Assembly: GCF_040954645.1 (NCBI RefSeq)
Contig: NC_092813.1
Span: 17,772,136-17,836,135, forward strand
Direction: 5' to 3'
Length of the DNA stretch: 64,000 nt
Source of the DNA: Diabrotica undecimpunctata
Taxonomy: Eukaryota > Arthropoda > Insecta > Coleoptera > Chrysomelidae
The notes under the pieces are model-generated. The model searched no databases and was not told the origin of the DNA. It saw only the letters and a program-made list of their open reading frames with translations. A program made the translations under genes and the position numbers. Shown here one piece after another: positions 12,186-24,035 of the stretch (its first letter is position 1; each line of letters opens with the position of its first letter).

Positions 12186-12686
12186 TATATAGCAAGATAG
12201 TGTAGTTGTAATGTGTTGCTATAATACATTTTTAACGTCAATTTTAATTTTTAATGTAGGTATTTTATTATATATGTGACCACCAGTTTTTCTTTTACTC
12301 GCGTAATATTTTGGTATAAACACAGTCAAAATATATTTTGAATTTAAAAAATTATTTTAAAAAATTCTAAACGGTTTTCGTATATGAATATATTATTGTT
12401 GGAAATTAAAAAAAAATATACCCATTGAAACCCAGACTAAAAAAACTGGTCACGCCTATGATTAAAGTTTGTAATTTATTATGAATTAGTTATGAATCAG
12501 TTATTATCGATTTTTCAATTGTTTATCGTTTATCAGGGTATTACGACCTTGAGTGAGGAAAAGCTTGTGAAAATTTTCAATAAGCAGTCAATTATTCTAT
12601 TACATTTCGTCGAAAGATTGCCGCGAATACAAACTATAAGCTGATATTATTTTTAATTCAATGAACGTTCTAAAAGCATTGTTTAA

Positions 12687-12701
12687 CACATTGCGTACGG
12701 C
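12687..12701 (+). repeat. piggyBac left terminal inverted repeat
   Basis: Fifteen bases directly after the left TTAA, pairing with 15343-15357 with one mismatch. Confidence 0.95.
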
Positions 12702-13078
12702 TGTATAAATAATAAATATACCCCCAGTCGGCGGTTTTTTTATGTATCTAGATTAATTTTTGTCTAATTAACATGCCACAATAATTTTTCTTGTTTGATT
12801 TTGGATATATCATAAGTTTTTTTTAGAATATACTTTGTGGCAAGACGTTTGTTTCACGCCGGCCAAGGATTAATTTGTTTATTCCAGCCGGCGTGGTTTG
12901 TTACGCGTACCACACGCTATATTTCGCGCCAAATGCATATTCATGGTTCTTGGAACAGTAATGGGGTGACTGAATTTGCAGATCGTTTTTATTCTGTGTC
13001 TAGTTAGAAGTTAGAAGTAGTCTTAGTTGTTATTAGTTGTTGCTGACGGAGTGTTGTTATCGTGCCATTTATTGCAAT

Positions 13079-14991
13079 ATGGGAGATTATGAAAAAGAAC
13101 AGAGCCGTCTGCAAGCCATTTGGGAGAAGATTATGTCTGATGAGGACAATGAAAGTGAATTTGCCGACGTTTATTTGTCGGAAGAATATGAACCTGAATC
13201 TTCCAATGAGTATTCTTCTGATGGTTACGAGGAGCCAGTTCCCAAAAAGCGTGTCAAGAGAAATGATGAAAAATCTGGCGAAGGTACTTCTAATGTGGTT
13301 TCTGCAACCGTAAGTTATTGAACTTTATTTTTATTTTGTCAACAATAAACAGGTAAACTTTTTGTAGATCGATTTGGAATCTGGTTCACATGAAACTATT
13401 TCAATCCAAGGAACAAGGACTGTGGAACAACAAACAAATATTATTGATGTAACTATACAAGAAGTAATTGATATGGACACAATTACTGAAGAAGTGTGTC
13501 ATAGCGAGCAATCTTAGTGGAGGGAAGTTGATGTAACATCGCTGAAAACATTCGGATTACAGTGTAGAAAATGACGGAATAAAATCTTCGTATTACGAGA
13601 ATTATATAGATCAAGAACCATATGATTGTTTCATCTTTTTTACTGACGACATAATAAAATATATAGTTAAACAAACCAACTTATAAGTACAGCAGATTTT
13701 ACAAAATTATACTGTAGTATAGTCAAATAAGAGGAAACACAAAAAGAAGTGAGTTCCCACAAATACTTCTTAAATGGAAAAAATTTTTGGCATTATTATG
13801 TGGATGGGATTAGTCAAATATCCTCGAAGAAAAGCATACTGGAGTAACGACATTTTGTATACAAATTCGATAAAAAGTATAATGTCTCGAGATTGTTTTG
13901 AAGAGCTATTAAAGATGTGGCACTTTAGCGACAATAATGACCGATCTGTAGTAAATGATCGGCTAAGAAAAATTACTCCACTTCTCGAGAAGCTAATTGA
14001 ACAGTTTCAAACAGTAATGGTGCCATGTGAAAAAGTATGCATAGATGAGACACTTGTGCCGTTTAGAGGACGCCTAAAATTTAGGCAATATATAAAGAAC
14101 AAACGGCACAAGTTTGGACTAAATTTGTACAAATTATGTCCTATAGGTGGGTACACATACAATTTCAAAGTGTATTCTGGTAATGATAAGACTGATGATG
14201 GTAGTGCTTCCGCAGGAGTTGTGTTGCATTTGATGGATAATCTACTTGACTGTGGGCGTACTTTATACACCGACAACTATTACATAAGAGTGAGTCTTTC
14301 AACCAAGTTAAAAGAAAGAAATACACACCTAGTTGGCACTGTAAGAGCTAATCGTAAACTCAATTCTCCCAAAGTGGTTAATACTAAATTAAAAAAAAAT
14401 GAAATTGTTGCTGAAGAAAGTTCTACTGGTATAGTAATGCTAAAGTGGAAAGACAAACGTGACGTGATGATGCTTACGACAAAACATCAAGCAGACACCA
14501 CTAAAATAAAGAACAGACGCGGTGAAATAGAGAAACCAACTGCTGTCGTTAGTTACAACAGGTGCAAGAGCTACATTGATTTATCAGATCAACTCAAGTC
14601 TTACTCTCATTGCCTTAGACGAGGTAATAAGTGGTACCGAAAATTAGCAGTTGAACTGATTTTTGGCTGTGCATTAGTAAATTCCTTTCTAATATATAAG
14701 GAGGTAACACACAAAACAATTAAAATAACGGAATACAGAGAGCTGTTAGCCGCAAGGTTATTATTCGGTAAACATCGTGTGGACTACATGGAGAACGAAA
14801 AAGCAGATGGTATAGAACAACTAGAACACGTTTTGGTATACCATAAACGAAACCGTTGTGTTGTGTGTTATAAGGCCTTAAAAGAGTCAAATGACAGGAA
14901 CACTGCAGCGAATACTTGTTCCCGATCAGTTTGGCAATGCAATGGGTGTAAAAAGAAATTATTGTATTCCTTGTTTTTTTCAGGAACATAA
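13079..14991 (+). pseudogene. piggyBac transposase, broken before the catalytic core
   Basis: The start is ATG 13079 (MGDYEKEQ), opening an acidic N-terminal region typical of piggyBac. A probable intron runs 13310-13367 (GTAAGT...TTGTAG), joining in phase to a segment that meets TAG at 13515-13517. Between there and 13774 the DDE_Tnp_1_7 start (DCFIFFTDDIIKYIVKQ, KRKHKKK) is interrupted by several stops. From 13774 a 405-residue frame is open and keeps all three predicted catalytic aspartates: D91 (CIDETLVPFRGR), D167 (YTDNYY) and D269 (YIDLSDQL), plus a C-terminal Cys-rich region (CVVC...C...CNGCKK). The core is therefore well kept while the N-terminal junction is ruined. Internal translation at 13774 is conceivable but would lack part of the fold. 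Confidence 0.9.
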
Positions 14992-15342
14992 GATGAACAA
15001 GAAATAATATTTTTTTCGTAATTTTACATGTTTTGTTATAATTTACTAATATTCCGATGTTTCATATGCTTATTATAGCTTTCCACTAAAACAGAATTTT
15101 TACTATTTACATTTTTTTATTCACCTTACCAAAAATAGGTTCATAAAATCAAAACAAACATCCGGCGCATAACAGCCTCTCGTTAGGACGGCTCTTTTTG
15201 TATTTCTGTTTTTCTATTTCTATTTTGTATTTCTGAACCGTTTTTTAATACACGCCGTCTAAGTGAAAGTATACCATGTGGTACACTATTTGTGCCACGC
15301 CGTCCAAGGATCAAATCGAGTGTGAGACACGTATTGTCTCAT

Positions 15343-15357
15343 GCCGTACGCAACGTG
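15343..15357 (-). repeat. piggyBac right terminal inverted repeat
   Basis: Fifteen bases directly before the right TTAA; the inverted partner of 12687-12701. Confidence 0.95.
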
Positions 15358-17052
15358 TTAAGGTCTGCTTGTCATTAGCCTAAATTCAGTACTGAATTTA
15401 GTACTAAAATAGACATAGTTATGCAGAATTGATTCATCCAACACTAACACAATTTTGAGATAATTAACTTTAAAGAAAATTTAATATAACAATTTAAAAT
15501 AACTATGTTTATTATTGTTTATTGCATCTTATGTGCGTATTTTAAAAAATCAGGTATATTTATTTTTTTCGTTAAATAAAAAAAACATTTGGATCATTTC
15601 TGCACAATTGTGTTTCTTGTGGTATAAAGCAAATTTTATTATTTGCAGATATGATCCAAAGCGGTGGTTGTCTGTATAACTGTCAAATTATATTTGTTTT
15701 TACCAAAGTCTGTACATAAAACAAAGATTTATTTTTGGTAACATATCTTTATATTATAAAAACATTGAAATATTTAAGTTACGAACGAAGAAACAGTATT
15801 CTGTAGAACTTTCTTCCAGGGGAAAATCTAGTTCATTTCCATACCCATTTATGTCATCGAGAATATTTTTGTTTCCTATTAACTGTTTTGACAGTCCTTT
15901 GGAATAAGATCTAACAACGACTTAACGTATTCTTACCTTGGAGCTGAAATCTCTTTACCATTAGGCCATAGACGCAAAAGATTTTCTGGAGTAAATATTT
16001 ACGTCAAAAGTTTACTTTTAGAATTTCTTTTTATATCTACTTCCACAAATTCACTATCGAACGAATTTTTCATGAAAATGGATTACGGGTTTTCTTTTTT
16101 TTTTGATTTCTTTGGTTTTAACCCAATTTATGGGCTTCTTATCTGTTAATAATTTTCTATTGACGATAAGTTTTTCAAGTTTATGTGTACTATAGAAATT
16201 TTTCGTTGTTCATTCTAGTAACCAAAAATTGGTTTTTTCCTTTGAAATGAACGCATGACATCCATGAACACTTCTGGTGTATAAATTCGCTGCTGAAACT
16301 TAAAAGCTGATTCTATTTTGCAAAAATCGGTGTCATTTGGCAGGTAGGAATGACCTGGTTGTAGAAATCTTTGTGAAATTTTCTGTAAACTTGGATGTTT
16401 TGACAAAAAGAGTTTCAATAGCAAAACGATTTTAATATTTCTATTTTGCCCCCCACATGAATCGCTCCAAAGTATTATATGTTTCACATCAGGTTTCAGG
16501 TATATTTCCATTTGATTGATTAAACAACTTCCAGTTTATCTTCTCCTTCCATCCATACATAACAGTAACCTTTGTCTTCTGGTCCTAAGTGGATACCACA
16601 ATTATATACCCATAGTTTTCGTTTATAAAAAACGATGTTTGTAGGTATTCTTAGAAGTGGGAGAGTTTTCTGTAAATCAAATGTGATGCATTCCATTTCC
16701 TGGGACATTTGACTTTCTTTTAGATCGTCCCTCATTTTTGCTCTTGCATTTTGCCAAAGTTCAACATGTTTCTGATGTTCGTCAGTTAAATAATTTCTCT
16801 CTTCTTCAGTTGCAACGTTTTTTATTTTTGTGTTAAATAAATCACATTTTAAACAAGTATCTTTGTGAAGCGATTTCGTTCGTAAATTAAATTTGTTTAA
16901 GTAAATAGATTTTTTAAACAAACGAAACACATTTTCTTACAGGATACTTTTCAACTATCATTGCAGTATACAACTCATACAGTTTTCTTACAGTCAGCTT
17001 TGGCTGAAGGAATAAGGCATCAGAGCAATTTCCTCTTCTGTAATGTGATGTG

Positions 17053-17072
17053 TAGACTTCGGCAAATATGCA
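17053..17072 (+). repeat. hAT left terminal inverted repeat
   Basis: Exact complement of 19930-19949, directly after the GTGATGTG duplication (17045-17052). Confidence 0.98.
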
Positions 17073-17160
17073 TATTGCATATTTTGCATATTGTGCATAT
17101 TTTATGCAAATATTTCATATTTTGGCATATTTGTATAAAAGTTTGCATAAAGTGCATAAA
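17066..17160. repeat. Subterminal TGCATATT array of the hAT element
   Basis: At least six close variants of TTTGCATATT, in both orientations, follow the left end; a smaller set (about four) precedes the right end at 19850-19940. Such arrays are the usual transposase-binding sites of hAT elements, which is an inference here. A 91-residue frame across the array has no coding character. Confidence 0.7.
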
Positions 17161-17624
17161 AGTTCAGATTTTTATACTGTATTTGAAAATTTTTAAACAT
17201 ACCAATTTATTTCAATTCTTGTATAAAATTTTGTAGTCATTTTAATCAAGAAATGATCTGAGTACGTAATCTCTACAGGTACAAAACATTTACAATTTCA
17301 AAGAAGATCAATTTAAGTAGCCCTCAACATTCTTAGAAAGTCTCGTCACTGAGGCATTCAGTTATTGGATAATCGCTAAGGGTTCGCTCATTTGCATTTT
17401 ATGATCTAATCCCCAAATCTATCTATAATTTATTGTATCTTAACAGCAGGTAAACGGCTAATAGTTTTGTTCCTAATTTAGGGATTTTCCAAAATCTCCC
17501 AGTTTATTGAATTAGGTACCTAAACATTTCTAATTTGATGCTCAGATTTGTAAATCATTTTTGTTTTGTATTCAAAGCGTAAACACTCGTTGTGCGTAAC
17601 AAAAAGAAAGATTGTGATTTTATA

Positions 17625-19715
17625 ATGCCTAAAACAACCAGTGCTTCAACTTGGATTAAACCTTATAAAGAGCTGTCTATGGATATGGGAAAAATCTACT
17701 GTTCAGTCTGTGGCAAAATTGTAAGTATCTAATATTTTATATTAAATATCTAATATTTCATACATACAGGGTGTTTCCAAATGACACTTACAACGTTTGA
17801 CTGTAGATACTTCTCGAAAAATTGAACAAAACGATATAGTTAATGAGGGGTCAAACTTATTTACTTTTCGAGATACAGGGTGTTAAAATTAAAAAAAATT
17901 AAATTCTTTTAGTTAATAACAACAATAAATTTAAAACCAATAAACGTATTTACTTGAAATTTAGTACTCGTAGGTTGTTTTTAAATGAAAAATAGCTTCC
18001 TTTAGTGAGAAAAAATTGTCCATGGTACAATACAATGGTGTGTATTTAGAAAAATTTTTCACCTTTACTTTTTTTTATGAAGTCAGCTATTCTAAAACAC
18101 AATTATTTTTATTGTAATTGAATTAACAAAAAAAAAACTTTTGTTGAATTTTAAAATAAGTTTTGCGATGTACTAATGGTTAGTAACAAAAACTAATTTG
18201 TGGATTAATACTGCATTTAAAACACTTAGCGAGTGTTTTTTTTCCAAACCAGTTATTTGATTAACCAAAAACACTTTGTATATTTTTATATTTTAAAGGT
18301 TGGGTTAAAATAAAGGTTTTTATTTTTATTTATAGATAGCATGTGAGAAGAAATTTCAGATAGACCAACATGTGAGAACTGCTTCACACATTGCAAAAAA
18401 AGGAAAAATAGGAGGAAAACATCAAACTTTAATGGCTAAATGTTTCCAATCTACTTCAAAAAAATTAGATGAGCAAGAAACTTTTAATGAAGACTTGTGT
18501 CGCGCATTAGTGTCTGCAAACATACCGCTTTCAAAATTAGCAAATGTAAATTTTAGTTCGTTTCTAAAAAAATATTGCAAACTTAATGTTCCAAGTGATC
18601 GGTCTCTAAGAAGAAATAATGTGAACGGGCTATACTCGTCGGTGTTAATTAATATTAAGCAAGAAATTGCAGATAATTATTTTTACATATCTGTAGACGA
18701 AACCACTGATTCCTCAGGAAAGTATATTGCTCATTTATTGATTGGTGTTCTTAAAGAAGATACCTTACCAAAATCTCATCTTATTTCATGCCAGCAACTT
18801 GAGAAAACAGATGCTTTAACAATTTCGCGTTTTATACAAGAAACATTAGCAACTTTTTTTCTTCCGACAACTATTCCTTCTAATAAATTACTGCTTATTT
18901 TATCGGATGCTGCTCCTTATATGGTGAAAGCAGGACAAAATTTAAAAATATTTTTCCCAGATTTAATACATATTACTTGTGTAGCGCATGGATTAAACAG
19001 AGTTGCAGAGGAAATACGAAAAAAGTTTCCTCTTGTAAATACCATGATATCCAGTGTCAAAAAAGTATTTCTTAAATCTCCTATAAGAATTCAACTTTAT
19101 AAAGAAATGCTACCTAACATTCCTCTTCCACCACAACCTATTTTAACGCGATGGGGAACATGGTTAGAAGCAGCTAATTTTTATGCAGATCATTTTGTTA
19201 AAATAAAGAACATAATTGATACGTTAACAGATGAAAGTTCCCAATCTCTTTTGGATTCTAAACAACAAACTTTTCAGAGTGACTTGCTTCAACAAGAACT
19301 TTCATTTATAAAATCAAATTTTAGTTTTGTTCAAAAAACAATTACTCAGTTAGAATCACCAAAACTGTCATTGTTCGAAAGTACAGCATTAATAAAAGAA
19401 TTTGCGTCATGTTGTCGGAACGTAAGAGGTAATATTGGAAAAGATATTTTAAAAAAATTTGAAGCTACTATGGAAAAAAATAAAGGTTACCATATTCTTT
19501 CTGAAGTAGTCAGTGTTCTAGCTGGAAATATTTCGGAAACAATTAATTTAGAACCAAATGTTTTGGTTAGTTTGAAAAATGCTCCCGTTACATCAGTTGA
19601 TGTTGAACGAAGTTTTTCCATATATAAATATATGTACTCAGACAGAAGCCACAAGTTTTTGTTAGAAAATTTTGAACACTACTTGGTCATTTATTGTTAC
19701 CATAATTCTAAATAA
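17625..19715 (+). CDS. hAT transposase, BED zinc finger, CGGBP1-like; two exons, apparently intact
   Basis: Exon 1 is 17625-17720 (ATG, 32 codons), the intron is 17721-18335 (GTAAGT...TTATAG), and exon 2 is 18336-19715. They join in phase 0 to give 491 residues with no stop. The junction falls inside a BED-type finger: C26-x2-C29 in exon 1, then H and H in exon 2 (DQHVRTASH). The following segment (ANIPLSKL...FL.KY...PS...LRR) resembles vertebrate CGGBP1, itself a domesticated hAT. Catalytic-region landmarks are D153 (SVDETTD), D223 (LSDAAPY), CVAHGLN near 247, RW at 304-305, and the dimerisation block with E456 (VDVERSFS). Intron removal is predicted from splice signals, not proven; using the next AG at 18339 would also shift frame. 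It acts on its own 17053-19949 ends. Confidence 0.88.
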
Positions 19716-19929
19716 GTTTATTCATACTTAAAAATGATGTAGTTACTTAAAATAAATGTAAATCTTAATGAATAGTAGGAAATATTTACTTATGTATACT
19801 TTTTTTTTTAAATAAAATTGTTACTATTTTACGATTTTTTTATTTATTTGTATGCATATTTTGTAAAATATTTGCATATTTTCGGGTAAACACGTGCATA
19901 TTTATGCGCATATTTTCTACATTTTTATT

Positions 19930-19949
19930 TGCATATTTGCCGAAGTCTA
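19930..19949 (-). repeat. hAT right terminal inverted repeat
   Basis: Exact complement of 17053-17072, directly before the second GTGATGTG (19950-19957). Confidence 0.98.
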
Positions 19950-20705
19950 GTGATGTGTAAGTTGGAATTGACTTTAGATGACGTATTGATGAAGTTTGAG
20001 GTCTTCAGAAGGAGTTTTATTCCAACCTCCCTGCTTTTTTCCTCTTTGATCAACAATGCTATCAGAGCGAGATATTTTTTTTTAAATATGCGGTCACTTT
20101 TTGGGGAGAAATACCTTCACTTTTTGGGGATATGTTTTTACGAACATATCACGGCACACTATTTTTCCTCCTAAAGTATAGGTACGACAAAAATTTTTAA
20201 TTTTCCTTTGTAAGCCTTCGTTTAATATGGTATAAGATCTTTTCTTTGTGTTTTGTTTTACACAAGCAATTATATACATTGTCTGAGCATTGTATGTACC
20301 TAACTCGTGATATTTATTAAATTCCAATTCCCTAGTTTCTTTGGAAATTTGTTGGCATTTTTTTAAACATTTACAATTATATTCAACAAATACTTTAGGT
20401 AATACCTTCATGTGCTTTATGTTTGCGTATGGCAAATTTTTATATTTGCTTAATTTTCTTTCAGATCGGTTGTGTTCTCCAAATTTTATTTTTCTACCTC
20501 TCTTAGGTCGTCCTGTAGATTCAGTTTCCAATGGCCTGGTCTCTCCGATCTTCCAAGGTAAGAAATAATATTATTTATTTCGAAATCTTTGTCTTCATAA
20601 TCAGGATCGGCAACATCTTGGCCGCTGTCAATTATTAAATTATGACTTTCATTGATTCTAACATCTCTATCTTTGCTAATAACTATAAGACTTTCTTCCA
20701 TCAGG

Positions 20706-22685
20706 GCTCTGATTACATACTCGTATATAATTTTTCTAGAAAAAGAAATGTCCAGTTAATATATTTATTAAAATTTTAAGAGTATCATCTCTCGCGAGTT
20801 TAATGCTTTTTCTCTATTTAAAAAGTGCACCACGTCGTTAAAGAAGTTTTCAGCTCAAAAATTTATAAATCATTATTTTATAGTAATTACTGTTAGATCT
20901 GGCAACATTAAAAATCTTAAATCGTTTGGTGTCAATGTAAAACTCTAAACTTTTAAAAAGTGAACATTTTTTTAAAGAACTATATGCATAACTTAAATAC
21001 TTATGGTCTTCTAATGAAATTAACGCATTCATTTTTATTTTTAATTTAAAAGAGATTACCTTCATTTTGTAGGTTATGTGGTACTTAAATTTTTTCCATT
21101 TTTGCATGGATGGCCTTTGTCATATTCATGATTTCATCGAGTCTGTTCACTTTCACTAAGTTGATACTTTTTATTAATAATCCAAAAAGGTAATAATAGA
21201 ATTCGTTAAATGTTAAAAAAAAGCAATACGCTATCCACTTTACTATCACAAGTAGCACCTTGGACAGATCTTGGCTGGCGTTGCGTTGTTGCCGCTTGGG
21301 TTTCTTTGTTATACTGCTGTATTATGGAATGTAACACCTCTGCATTTATAATGACCAAAGAAAATTGCGAGAATAACATTGGTTGATTCAAGCGTTTTGT
21401 ATCATTACAGTGTTAAATACATTAGTGTTATTGGCTTTATTAAATTTTGTGAAAATGATTCGGGCCATTCGGATCATTTTGGTTTAAAAAATAAAGCCTC
21501 GTTTTAAAATTATTTTTAAAACGTAATAATGATTCATGTGTCTTGGTTCATTTTTGTAAATTACTCTTAAAAATATTTAAAGATTCAAGTAGCATGAATC
21601 ATTACTGCACAATCGATTAAAGCTAAAAGAGCGGTTGGACATTTTACTATTATTACTGTTGTCTTGTATAGAAAAGGTTGGATCATTTCAGCATAATTTA
21701 GTTCCGAATTTTACCCATGTAAATTTGTGTCTAACTCATATTTTAAGAAATTGTGGAATGGATCACTTCTGCATAACTACGTCCAAATATTGTATCTACA
21801 AATTAAATGCGCGCGCGATTCAGTACTAAAAATTAAAACATGTTTTAATTTCTTATACTAAAAAGGATGAAATATTAACTAAAAGTGAAGTTATTCTCAA
21901 CTAGTCGTAATAATTGTTTAAACAAATGATTCATTCGTAAAAAGTCAACATGTTTAACCCTTAAGTATTATTAACATCTTAAATCAATGGCGTAAACACT
22001 AATTAACCGCCTCACAGACGGGTTTGACATTTTAGTGGATATTTTATTTTGTTAAATATTTTAATGCAAAAAAATATTGCGATGACTTACTGAAAGTATT
22101 ATTTATTTAAAAAACACAATAATTAATATAGTTTATCTGTAATTATTAAAATAAAAAACATTATAACAAGAATGGATCGATTTTTTGTGTACATTTTTAC
22201 GCCTGAAAAAAGTGTGATAAAAATAAAACAAATTAAAGAATCTTGATAAAAATTTATAATCGGTTTAAGCAACGAGTACGAAACATTAAAATAGTAAGAT
22301 TTTTAAAAACTGTTAGGACAAAAAAAAACGTGTAGCGCACTCCAAACAAATCTTTTTCGCACATTCCAATCAAATTGGTTTTTGACAATTAAAGCATACA
22401 TAAGCTGTTCTTCTTTTCTTTTTATTGTGACAGTAAGAACAGTCCTTTTTTTTCTAATTTTTCAACTCTTACTTCTTTACGCCGTTGAGGTTCATCTATA
22501 CCCAGTATCTCGCATATGCTCAACTTTCAACTCAAAAGAACTTTCTAATCTTCTGTTTATTTGAGGTTGGATAAGTTGAAATGCCAGTTTTTCAATAAAA
22601 TTGGGCCTTTCTAAATGAGTATTATAAGAGTAAGATAAGGTTTGACACAACCGTCTTATACAGTTACTTATAGATAAACACATTG
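20706..22685. other. No gene; upstream flank and right end of element A, then AT-rich sequence
   Basis: 20706-21840 would be the 5' untranslated and terminal part of the DUF7869-like element, with GGATCATTTCTGCATAA-like words from about 21450 on. 21840-22685 is AT-rich with only short frames (60-65 residues) showing no family signature. Confidence 0.45.
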
Positions 22686-22687
22686 AC

Positions 22688-23660
22688 AATAAAGACTTAA
22701 AAATAATAACTCATCTCTGCTTTAACCAAACAGCAAAAGTCAGGGTAGGCAAAGAACTTTCGGAGGAAGTAGAGATAAAAAGAGGCGTAAGGCAAGGTTG
22801 CATACTCTCCCCCTTATTGCTCAATCTTTATTTGGGAGAAATAATTAAAAAATCACTCGAAAATGTATCAATTAAAATAAAAGTCAACGGCAGACCCATC
22901 AATAATATCAGATATGCCGATGATAATATACTAATTGCAGAAAATATACAAGATCTACAAACACTTTTAGATAATGTAGTAAATGCTAGTGAGGACTAAC
23001 GCTTAATGCTAATAAAACAAAATTTATGACAATTTCCAAAACACAACAACAAGACATTTTAAACATAAGAGGGGTTCCAATAGAAAAAGCAAAAAAATAC
23101 AGATATGTTGGTATAATTATTAATGGAAATAACGAGTATACAGAAGAAATAAAAATAAGAATTGGACAAGCCAGAGCAACATTTTATAAGATGAGAAAAG
23201 TATTTGCCAGTAGAGACTTTAGTTTGCAACTCAAAATAAGAATATTACGTTCATTTGTGTTTTCGTTGCTGCTGTATGGGGTGGAGACCTGGACGATAAA
23301 GAAAGAGGTGAGCGATCGACTTCGAGGTTAAGTATTCGAGATGTGGACCTACCGAAGAATATTAAAAATAAGTTGGGTAGACCGAATAACAAATGTTGAA
23401 GTCCTCAGAAAGATGACAAAAGGAAATGGAAATCATGAATACCATTAAGATAAGAAAGTTACAATATCTCGGCCACGTTATGAGAGGGGATAATTATGTG
23501 TTGCTACAAACCATAATGCAGGGAAAAATACAGGGAAAACGAAGTATTGGAAGAAGACGCATCTCCTGGCTCAACAATTTGAGAAAGTGGTATAATTGCA
23601 GTTCCGTCGACACTTGTTCAGAGCCTAGAGGAGACGGTACCTAACGAAGAAAAAGAAGAA
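22688..23660 (+). pseudogene. RTE-type reverse transcriptase fragment
   Basis: 5'-truncated just before RT motif B. The frame reads DLKIITHLCFNQTAKVRVG, RGVRQGCILSPLLLNLYLGE, then the catalytic box IRYADDNILIAE, which keeps both Asp. A frameshift at about 22998 leads to LNANKTKFM, KYRYVGIIINGN and LLLYGVETWT. An in-frame TAA sits at 23329-23331 and another frame change near 23420, then IRKLQYLGHVMRGDNYVLLQ and GKRSIGRRRISWLNNLRKW, the RTE C-terminus. It ends in an A/G-rich tail (GAAGAAAAAGAAG). The C-terminal block matches 61370-61960, so both belong to one family. Confidence 0.85.
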
Positions 23661-23831
23661 ATGAGTATTATTTTTAAAAGATTCATAAAAAATATAAACA
23701 TTTACTGTACTTACATCAAACATTCTGAAAAATATTATCATAGGCCAACGGTGAGTTCGACGACTGCTTGTAAATTTGGCACATTTTTCGTCCATTGAAT
23801 CGACACCACCCTTTTTTGAATTATAATCCAC
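23625..23831 (-). pseudogene. piggyBac transposase fragment of a second family
   Basis: A 68-codon frame on the minus strand reads DYNSKKGGVDSMDEKCAKF, then RRTHRWPMIIFFRMFDVSTV. KGGVD..D carries the third catalytic Asp of piggyBac transposases and is followed by the usual RWP..IF...D...VN run. This differs clearly from the element at 12687-15357 (YIDLSDQL). Upstream coding is cut at about 23835 and its end abuts the RTE tail, so the RTE probably inserted into or beside it. Confidence 0.8.
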
Positions 23832-24002
23832 TATTATGTGTGATTTTGTTAGTGTCTGTATCCTCAGTGGCTGCGTGATGAGATGATGATACCAAAATTA
23901 CGGCTTTATTTTTATGTTGATGTAAGGTTAAATGCTCGAATAAATGAACTTTGATCAAATAAAAGGCAGATATCGAGCACAGTTTTATTAATTAAATCTT
24001 GT

Positions 24003-24035
24003 CCAAGTACTTTCGCTCTAGAGCATCTTCAGGGG
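24003..24035 (-). ncRNA. Hammerhead-like motif, probable PLE pseudo-LTR remnant
   Basis: The minus strand reads CTGAAGA (24026-24032), one extra T, the palindromic stem GCTCTAGAGC, then GAAAGTACTT. The CUGANGA and GAAA boxes are exact, but the single bulged base before stem II and a weak stem I (about 2 bp) make activity doubtful. The surrounding 23930-24060 has no coding content and may be an orphan PLE end. Confidence 0.4.

Larger units (their letters stand above)
12687..15357 (+). mobile_element. Complete piggyBac-like element with TTAA target sites
   Basis: The 2671-bp element is bounded by TTAA at 12683-12686 and 15358-15361. Its 15-bp terminal inverted repeats, CACATTGCGTACGGC (12687-12701) and the complement of CACGTTGCGTACGGC (15343-15357), differ at one base. 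Subterminal blocks also recur: CACGCCGGCCAAGGATTA near 12857 and CACGCCGTCCAAGGATCA near 15297. TTAA duplication plus a piggyBac transposase inside makes the family certain. Both ends are intact, so it could still be moved if a matching transposase were present. Confidence 0.95.
17053..19949 (+). mobile_element. hAT transposon with perfect TIRs and 8-bp target duplication
   Basis: The ends are perfect 20-bp inverted repeats, TAGACTTCGGCAAATATGCA at 17053-17072 and its complement at 19930-19949. The host sequence GTGATGTG is duplicated at 17045-17052 and 19950-19957. Eight-base duplications and TAG-starting ends are hAT hallmarks. The insertion splits the DUF7869-like gene within its TYTSHY motif. 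With intact ends and an apparently intact gene, this is the youngest and most complete DNA transposon in the window. Confidence 0.97.
15850..20701 (-). pseudogene. DUF7869-like RNase H-fold protein (copy A), split by a hAT element
   Basis: Read on the minus strand, with 17053-19949 and one 8-bp duplicate removed: an acidic N-terminus (20701-20486), a basic region (TGRPKRGRKIK), a Cys pair block (CKCLKKCQQISKETR), a W/G-rich insert, the TYTSHY motif across the hAT target site, then RLFKKSIYLNKFNL, a Cys pair (CLKCD), FDLQKTLPLLRIP, WSDSCGGQNRN and GHSYLPNDTDF..IE. The Asp of FDLQ, the Asp of SDSCGGQN and the terminal D/E could be a DDE triad; that is inference. C-terminal sequence continues decayed to about 15850. 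Frameshifts lie near 20530, 16520 and beyond. I associate the family with DUF7869; similar halves occur at 25500-32995 and 62235-63047. Confidence 0.7.
15378..21840 (-). mobile_element. Putative DNA transposon encoding a DUF7869-like protein (copy A)
   Basis: The coding remnant at 15850-20701 is flanked on both sides by a short repeated motif close to GGATCATTTCTGCATAA, found near 15421-15440 (inverted), 15591, 15648 (inverted), 21585, 21666 and 21757. The outermost copies are mirror images: CTGCATAACTATGTC (complement, near 15415-15430) against CTGCATAACTACGTC (21768-21783), each followed outward by a TCAGTACT word. This is the layout of subterminal inverted repeats of a cut-and-paste element. 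Without the hAT insertion it would be about 3.6 kb. Exact ends and target duplication are not resolved, and the boundaries given are approximate. Confidence 0.45.

Noticed and set aside
16961..17236. 91-residue frame rich in Ile, His and Cys
   Set aside because: It is the hAT subterminal TGCATATT array read as protein and crosses the insertion junction.
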